NCBI RefSeq assembly: GCF_007990775.1
Contig: NZ_BJXB01000025.1
Coordinates: forward strand, 23,549 to 87,548
Source: Deinococcus cellulosilyticus NBRC 106333 = KACC 11606
Lineage (GTDB): Bacteria > Deinococcota > Deinococci > Deinococcales > Deinococcaceae
Reading direction: 5' to 3'
Length of the DNA stretch: 64,000 bases
In this document: in pieces, positions 59,535 through 64,000 of the stretch
How the letters are laid out: the number at the start of each line of letters is the position of its first letter
How positions within the stretch are numbered: position 1 is the first letter of the stretch
The notes under the pieces: model-generated
What the model was told of the DNA's origin: nothing
Seen by the model: the letters and a program-made list of their open reading frames with translations, nothing else
The model's database searches: none
Position numbers and translations under genes: made by a program

Positions 59535-59833
59535 TTTGTACGATCCTCCCAGAAGGTGCGGAACCCGATCACAGCGAGGTTTCCGGCGGAGACGTTTGAA
59601 TTGTTTTCAGAATAACATAATTATCACAATTTCATCTCCAAGTCATAAGACCGGTTTCTGAAATAAAGCTGAAAGAGATCAAAACACCCGACTCATTTTG
59701 ATATTTACATAATCCATCTCATTTGTTGTCAAGCTGTTCAAGTTAAAGACAAAAAACCAATTCTCGATATGATTACAACATAACAGCTGAACACAAGCTG
59801 AATTCCGTCGCATTGTTCTCAAGCACTTCTGGT
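59535..59833. other. AT-rich divergent promoter region before cdaA
   Basis: About 300 bases, markedly AT-rich at 59610-59800, between two divergent genes. It contains many A/T tracts (UP-element-like) but no gene or known RNA. Regulation of c-di-AMP synthesis may act here. Confidence 0.5.
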
Positions 59834-59849
59834 TAGAATGATGGGGACA

Positions 59850-60599
59850 ATGTTCAGCTGGCTGACAGGCGCGAAAGACTTACTCGACATCTTGCTGGTC
59901 GCCACCCTGATTTATCAAGGCTACCTGCTGCTGGAAAACACCCGTGCACTCAACGTGCTGCGGGGCATCCTGATTTTTGTCGTGGTGTGGCTGCTTGCCA
60001 GCTATTTCAAGCTTGCCAGTGTGGATTACCTGCTCTCCAAAGCAGCCACCGTGGGTCTCTTTGCCCTGGTGGTGGTGTTCCAGCCCGAACTGAGACAACT
60101 CTTTGAGCGTCTGGGCCGTCCCAGAGGCCGGGAAGACCAGCAGGCCGGAGCCGTGGTCAATGAAATTGCCCGCGCAGTGGAACACATGGCAGAACGAAGC
60201 ATCGGTGCCCTGATTGCCCTGGAGCGCCGGACCCCCCTTGGTGAATACGCCGCCTCCGGTGTCAAACTGGACGCGATGATCAGTGCCCCCTTCCTGGAAG
60301 CCATCTTCGCCCGCAATGCCCCCCTGCACGACGGAGGGGTCATCATCAAAGAAGGCCGGGTGGTGGCTGCCGGATGCGTGTTCCCCCTGCAAAACCAACA
60401 GGATGGGGTCTACAAGAGGTACGGCACCCGTCACCGCAGTGCCCTCGGCCTCTCTGAAGGGACAGACGCCGTGGTGATCGTGGTCTCCGAGGAACGGGGC
60501 AGCATCAGACTTGCCCAGAGCGGAAGGCTTTCACAGGATCTCAACGCCAACGAACTGCGCGACAAACTCCGCGCCCTGCTCTATGAGGTCAAATCGTGA
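59850..60599 (+). CDS. cdaA: Diadenylate cyclase CdaA
   Basis: Makes cyclic di-AMP, which controls potassium and osmotic balance. 249 residues: three N-terminal membrane helices (about 10-80), then the DAC domain with LHDGGVII (DGA-type motif with Gly) and GTRHRSALG (RHR motif). TAGAAT (59834-59839) ends 10 nt before the ATG at 59850; ATGs at 59838 and 59841 overlap the box. Its stop overlaps the cdaR start (TGATG). Confidence 0.93.
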   Translation: MFSWLTGAKDLLDILLVATLIYQGYLLLENTRALNVLRGILIFVVVWLLASYFKLASVDYLLSKAATVGLFALVVVFQPELRQLFERLGRPRGREDQQAGAVVNEIARAVEHMAERSIGALIALERRTPLGEYAASGVKLDAMISAPFLEAIFARNAPLHDGGVIIKEGRVVAAGCVFPLQNQQDGVYKRYGTRHRSALGLSEGTDAVVIVVSEERGSIRLAQSGRLSQDLNANELRDKLRALLYEVKS

Positions 60600-61489
60600 T
60601 GCGCCTCATCACCCACAAACTCCCACAGAAAATCATCTCTCTGGTGCTTGCTGTGGTGATCTACTTCATCGCCACAGCAGACCAGCGTTCCACCAGTGAA
60701 CGCAGCTTTGAAGTGCCCGTGCAGGTGATTGACGCCTCTCCAAACGCTTCCCAGAGAGACGTGTCAGACATCCCCAAAACCATCCGCGTGACCCTCAGTG
60801 GTCCCATCAACCGACTGGAAACCCTGGAAGCAGACCGCATTGAGGCCAATCTGGACGTCAGCAACCTGCCCGCAGGCCGTTTCCAGAGCCGCCTCGAAGT
60901 GATTGAACCCACCGGAACCCGCATGGTCAGTTACACCCCCCAGGTGATCTCGGGCCTGATTGACCGGGTGATCAGTGTGCGCTTTCCGGTCAAAACCACC
61001 CACCTGAATGTCTCGGACGATGAGATCTTCCGCTTCACCACCAACCCGGACCGGGTGCAGGTGACAGGCCCCCAGAACCGTGTGGAAAGCGTGGCCAATG
61101 TCATCACCCAGCCAGTGGCCTATCAGGAGAACAACGTCCGGCAGGTCACCGTTGTTGCATTGGATGCCCAGGGCCACGAGGTGCAGGATGTGAAACTCAC
61201 GCCCCGGAGTGTGCAGGTGGCACGGGTGGATGTGGGAACCCTGCCCGTGAAAACAGTCCCGGTGAGACTGGCACCTGTGAATGACCGGTTTCAGGTCCTG
61301 AGTGCCAGTTTCAGTCCCAAAACCATCCGGGTGCTCAGCACGCCTGAGAATCTCAGTAAAATAGACTCTGTGCAGGCCACCGTCACCCTCAAAGAGGGCA
61401 CCTATGTCACCCCGGCCCGCCTGACCCTGCCTGACGGATACACTGCACTCGACCGTGTGAACGTCACCCTCAGCGTCAAAGCGAAATAA
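60599..61489 (+). CDS. cdaR: YbbR-domain CdaA regulator CdaR
   Basis: 296 residues: one N-terminal membrane helix (IISLVLAVVIYFIATAD) and several YbbR repeats outside the membrane, recognisable by V(S/D)IPKTIRVTLSGP and similar strands. CdaR binds CdaA and modulates cyclase activity in Gram-positive bacteria. Translationally coupled to cdaA. The def-fmt pair follows 25 nt later. Confidence 0.9.
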   Translation: MRLITHKLPQKIISLVLAVVIYFIATADQRSTSERSFEVPVQVIDASPNASQRDVSDIPKTIRVTLSGPINRLETLEADRIEANLDVSNLPAGRFQSRLEVIEPTGTRMVSYTPQVISGLIDRVISVRFPVKTTHLNVSDDEIFRFTTNPDRVQVTGPQNRVESVANVITQPVAYQENNVRQVTVVALDAQGHEVQDVKLTPRSVQVARVDVGTLPVKTVPVRLAPVNDRFQVLSASFSPKTIRVLSTPENLSKIDSVQATVTLKEGTYVTPARLTLPDGYTALDRVNVTLSVKAK

Positions 61490-61514
61490 TCCAACAAAAC
61501 ACCAAGGACCACCC

Positions 61515-62141
61515 ATGATCTATCCCATTCGACTTTACGGAGACCCCGTCCTGCGCCAGAAAGCCAGGGCCGTCACAGATTTCACCCAGACCGTGCAGGT
61601 CCCTGGCTTCGAGCCTGTCAGCCTCATCCAGCTTGCCGAAAACATGCTGGACACCATGTACAACGCCCACGGCGTGGGCATTGCCGCCCCACAGATCGGA
61701 CTTGGCCTGCGCATGTTCGTGATGGCAGAATACGCCGACGATGAAGAGGAAGGCGAAGCCGCAGAGGACTCCGATCCCCGTGCCCGGTCCAGAGTGCTGC
61801 GTGAACTGGTGGTCATCAACCCCGTTCTGGAACCCCTCAACAAGAAGAAAAACAAGAACTCTCAGGAAGGGTGCCTATCGGTTCCTGGCATCTACGAGGA
61901 AGGCATTGCCCGCTTCTCCGAAATGCGCCTCACCTACCAGGACGCCGAGGGCAACACCCACACCGAAGAGAACGAGGACTTCATTGCGCGCGTCTGGCAG
62001 CATGAAAATGATCACCTGAACGGCAAGTTCTTCCTGGACCACCTGCCCAAACACATCACCGATGAGCACCGCACCGAGCTTGCCATCATGCAGCGCAAGG
62101 CCAAAGCTTTCCTGAAAGAACTCAAAGAAAAAGGCTGGTGA
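61515..62141 (+). CDS. def: Peptide deformylase
   Basis: Removes the formyl group from nascent proteins. 208 residues. All three metal-site motifs are intact: GVGIAAPQIG, EGCLSVPG (Cys ligand) and QHENDH (HExxH). An acidic insertion (DDEEEGEAAEDSD, about residues 75-87) makes it longer than typical. AAGGA before the ATG. Forms an operon with fmt. Confidence 0.96.
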   Translation: MIYPIRLYGDPVLRQKARAVTDFTQTVQVPGFEPVSLIQLAENMLDTMYNAHGVGIAAPQIGLGLRMFVMAEYADDEEEGEAAEDSDPRARSRVLRELVVINPVLEPLNKKKNKNSQEGCLSVPGIYEEGIARFSEMRLTYQDAEGNTHTEENEDFIARVWQHENDHLNGKFFLDHLPKHITDEHRTELAIMQRKAKAFLKELKEKGW

Positions 62142-62144
62142 ACC

Positions 62145-63080
62145 ATGACCCGCAGAAAAGTGGCCTTTTTTGGGTCTCCTGCTTTCGCCCTGCCCGTGAT
62201 GGAAGCCATTCACGCCAGCCATGACATCGTGCTGGTGGTCTCCCAGCCTGACAAACCTGTGGGCAGAGGCAACAAAATCACCCCTCCTCCCGTCGCGGCC
62301 AGAGCAAAAGAACTGGGCTTGCCGCTCAGTCAACCTGTCAAACTCCGCAAAAATGAGGACTTCATTGAGGTCCTGAGACAATCTGGAGCAGAGGTCGCTG
62401 TCACCTGTGCTTACGGCAAGATCCTTCCACAAAGCGTGCTGGACGTTCCCAGATACGGTTTCATCAACACCCACACCAGTCTCCTTCCCAAATACCGTGG
62501 AGCAGCCCCCATCCAGTGGGCCCTGATCGATGGGGAGGAAGTCACCGGAACCACCATCATGCAGACCGATGCAGGCATGGACACCGGAGACATCCTGATT
62601 CAGGAAGCTCTCTCCATCCAGCCTGAATGGACCCTCTCTGACCTGGCACAGGCCCTGAGCGCCCAGGCCAGCAGGCTCATTGTGCAAGCCCTGAACAACC
62701 TGGAAACCCTGGTTCACACGCCACAAGACCATCAGGCCGCCACACACGCCAGAATGCTCGAAAAAGAGGATGGCGAGATCCGCTGGACGGATTCCCTTCA
62801 GAGCATCGTGAACCGCTACAGGGGCACCTACGGCTGGCCTGGAAGCTACACCCATCACAAAGGCAAACGCCTGAAAGTGCTGGAGCTCAGGGCTTCAGAT
62901 GCTCCCAGAACCACTGAACCCGGGCATGTGCAGGGCACCACAGAACGGGGTGTTCTGGTCGCCTGCAGTGACGGTGTGATTGAGCTTCTGCAGGTGCAGC
63001 CTGAATCCAAAGCTGCTTTAAGCGGAGCGGACTGGTTTAGAAACCACCAGATCAAAATGGGTGAAAAGCTCGGACAGTGA
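62145..63080 (+). CDS. fmt: Methionyl-tRNA formyltransferase
   Basis: Formylates initiator Met-tRNA. 311 residues, starts 3 nt after def. Formyl-THF domain with the catalytic NTHTSLLPKYRGAAPIQWAL block (Asn, His) and MDTGDIL (Asp); C-terminal OB-like tRNA-binding domain from about residue 208. Normal length. Confidence 0.96.
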   Translation: MTRRKVAFFGSPAFALPVMEAIHASHDIVLVVSQPDKPVGRGNKITPPPVAARAKELGLPLSQPVKLRKNEDFIEVLRQSGAEVAVTCAYGKILPQSVLDVPRYGFINTHTSLLPKYRGAAPIQWALIDGEEVTGTTIMQTDAGMDTGDILIQEALSIQPEWTLSDLAQALSAQASRLIVQALNNLETLVHTPQDHQAATHARMLEKEDGEIRWTDSLQSIVNRYRGTYGWPGSYTHHKGKRLKVLELRASDAPRTTEPGHVQGTTERGVLVACSDGVIELLQVQPESKAALSGADWFRNHQIKMGEKLGQ

Positions 63081-63094
63081 TGCTGCGGAACTTC

Positions 63095-63123
63095 AAGAGA
63101 CAGACCCGGGTCTGTCTCTTTTT
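63095..63123 (+). terminator. Terminator after def-fmt
   Basis: Near-perfect 26-nt palindrome AAGAGACAGACCC/GGGTCTGTCTCTT followed by TTTTT. Confidence 0.9.
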
Positions 63124-63154
63124 GCATCCGTCATCTGGAACTGCAGAGGTCCCA

Positions 63155-63562
63155 TCACCAGACAAAACACTTTGAATGCTTCACCCAGTCCAGCTCTTCC
63201 AGTTGCGCTGCAATCTGGGGATCAGGCAATCCAAAAGCACCCTGAAACCAGATGATTTTCAGTGCAGAATAGTCTGCTTCACTGCCTGCATGCGCCTCTC
63301 CCACCCACGTGGAAACACACAGCACAGGAGGCATGCTGGAGACTTCACCAAATGAAGCAGAGAAGTCCGTGTCCAGTCTGGTCTGCTCGGGTTCCAGCAA
63401 AAGCACCGGCAGGTCATCCTGGGCCTGTCTCAGCATCTGCAAGGTCTGCAGGTTGTCCTCACGGGTGAGCAAGCCTGCCAGCCTTTCCTGATCGGTTAAA
63501 TCCTGATGATATGAAGAAAGCTCGATCTGATGTCCTGATCTCAGCTGGATGCTGTAACCCAT
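63155..63562 (-). CDS. Hypothetical protein (135 residues)
   Basis: Begins MGYSIQLRSGHQIELSSYH; soluble, acidic, no signal. No family recognised; the N-terminal part resembles small Deinococcus proteins of unknown role. TATACT at 63569-63574 on the minus strand ends 6 nt before the ATG, supporting this start. Confidence 0.7.
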   Translation of the reverse strand: MGYSIQLRSGHQIELSSYHQDLTDQERLAGLLTREDNLQTLQMLRQAQDDLPVLLLEPEQTRLDTDFSASFGEVSSMPPVLCVSTWVGEAHAGSEADYSALKIIWFQGAFGLPDPQIAAQLEELDWVKHSKCFVW

Positions 63563-63593
63563 GCTGCCAGTATAAAGAAAAGCCTGAAAACAA

Positions 63594-63626
63594 TAAAAAA
63601 AGGACCCGGTCTTTGAACCAGGTCCT
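63594..63626 (-). terminator. rRNA operon terminator
   Basis: Minus strand: AGGACCTGGT/ACCGGGTCCT stem, then seven T. It follows 5S and tRNA-Gly. Confidence 0.9.
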
Positions 63627-63634
63627 GTCTTTTC

Positions 63635-63710
63635 TGGAGCGGGTAACGAGACTCGAACTCGTGACCTCAACCTTGGCAAGGTCGCGCTCTACCAACTGAG
63701 CTACACCCGC
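63635..63710 (-). tRNA. tRNA-Gly(GCC)
   Basis: Cloverleaf with acceptor GCGGGTG/TACCCGC, D arm GCTC/GAGC, anticodon loop TTGCCAA (GCC), T arm ACGAG TTCGAGT CTCGT, encoded CCA. Downstream of 5S in the same operon. Confidence 0.95.
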
Positions 63711-63789
63711 ATCTGTTGCAGCGCCAAACATATTAGCAAAACCATTTTTGCACGTCAAGCACTGCTGCGAAAACACCAGACATAAAAAA

Positions 63790-63909
63790 CCCCTCGCGCC
63801 TATCTACTCTCCCGGACGATCACTCGCCAAGTACCATCGACGTTGCAACGTTTCACGATCCAGTTCGGAATGGGATGGAGTGGGACCATTGCGCTATGGG
63901 CACGAGGGA
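63790..63909 (-). rRNA. rrf: 5S rRNA
   Basis: About 120 nt; terminal helix CCCTCGTGCC/GGCGCGAGGG and the universal loop CCGAACTGGA with CGTGAAAC. Marks the 3' end of an rRNA operon entering from the right. Confidence 0.93.
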
Positions 63910-64000
63910 ATCTGCTGTTGTCAGGATCTCCGCTCTGCAAACACAGAGTTTCGATCAAAAACTTGCTCTTCCCAGTCTGCTTTTGCAGACAATAAAAAAA
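63910..64000 (-). other. 5S upstream spacer
   Basis: Spacer presumably between 23S and 5S rRNA; the 23S gene is not within the window. Confidence 0.5.

Noticed and set aside
59600..59800. Replication origin in the AT-rich region before cdaA.
   Set aside because: No DnaA-box cluster was seen and no dnaA/dnaN genes are near.

Overview
The window looks like a chromosomal segment of a Deinococcus-lineage bacterium (moderately GC-rich, diderm). The evidence is a Rsr/Ro60 (TROVE) protein encoded beside Y-RNA-like elements, a BamA/Omp85 assembly factor, about 25 genes whose only visible start signal is a TANNNT -10 box 5-10 nt before the start codon (leaderless mRNAs, abundant in Deinococcus), and many housekeeping proteins of Deinococcus type. 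No phage, transposase or CRISPR array was seen. The genus call rests on recognition only; no search was run.

Layout. 0.2-9.1 kb: bamA, a Nudix gene, ybaB-recR, nrtR-like regulator, infC, a lipoprotein, trmN-like methyltransferase and a kinase-fold protein. 9.2-12.6 kb: rpmI-rplT, a GlcG/HbpS-like gene with an oxidoreductase, pyrF. 13.3-16.5 kb: the most unusual region. On the minus strand a promoter is followed by six tRNA-like genes, then several Y-RNA-like stem-loops, then rsr. Three of the tRNA-like genes (Leu UAA, Ile GAU, Asn GUU) are interrupted at the base of the anticodon stem by 65-73 nt. Each insertion folds into a hairpin with the bulged helix typical of Ro-binding sites in Y RNAs.

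16.7-32.6 kb: two CAP-domain lipoproteins, thiolase/YciI/3-hydroxybutyryl-CoA dehydrogenase operon, DUF456-glutaredoxin-lgt-glmU run, tatA, a radical SAM/SPASM gene, a MITE-like repeat, tatC, aroA(G)/chorismate mutase, a TRAP transporter (dctP convergent with dctQM), an AEC transporter. 32.6-50 kb: hflX (apparent ATA start), RIO1 kinase, a secreted glycosidase, serine/threonine dehydratase with divergent LysR, a C39 peptidase, tRNA-Ser with a duplicated 3' part, murJ, an orphan response regulator, peroxiredoxin, HAD, MerR, TRIC channel, DsbA-like protein and mgsA.

50-64 kb: dnaX with an A8 slippery run, hemL, a PEGA protein, small metabolic genes, nucleoside hydrolase, a Deinococcus-type unknown protein, cdaA-cdaR (c-di-AMP), def-fmt, then the 3' end of an rRNA operon (5S, tRNA-Gly) entering from the right on the minus strand.

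Themes. Translation and RNA quality control are over-represented: infC and hflX both appear to start at non-standard AUU/AUA codons behind a GGAGG site, the class of start that IF3 discriminates against. The rsr locus seems to combine Y-RNA and tRNA modules in single transcripts. All functions are inferred from reading the sequence and translations.
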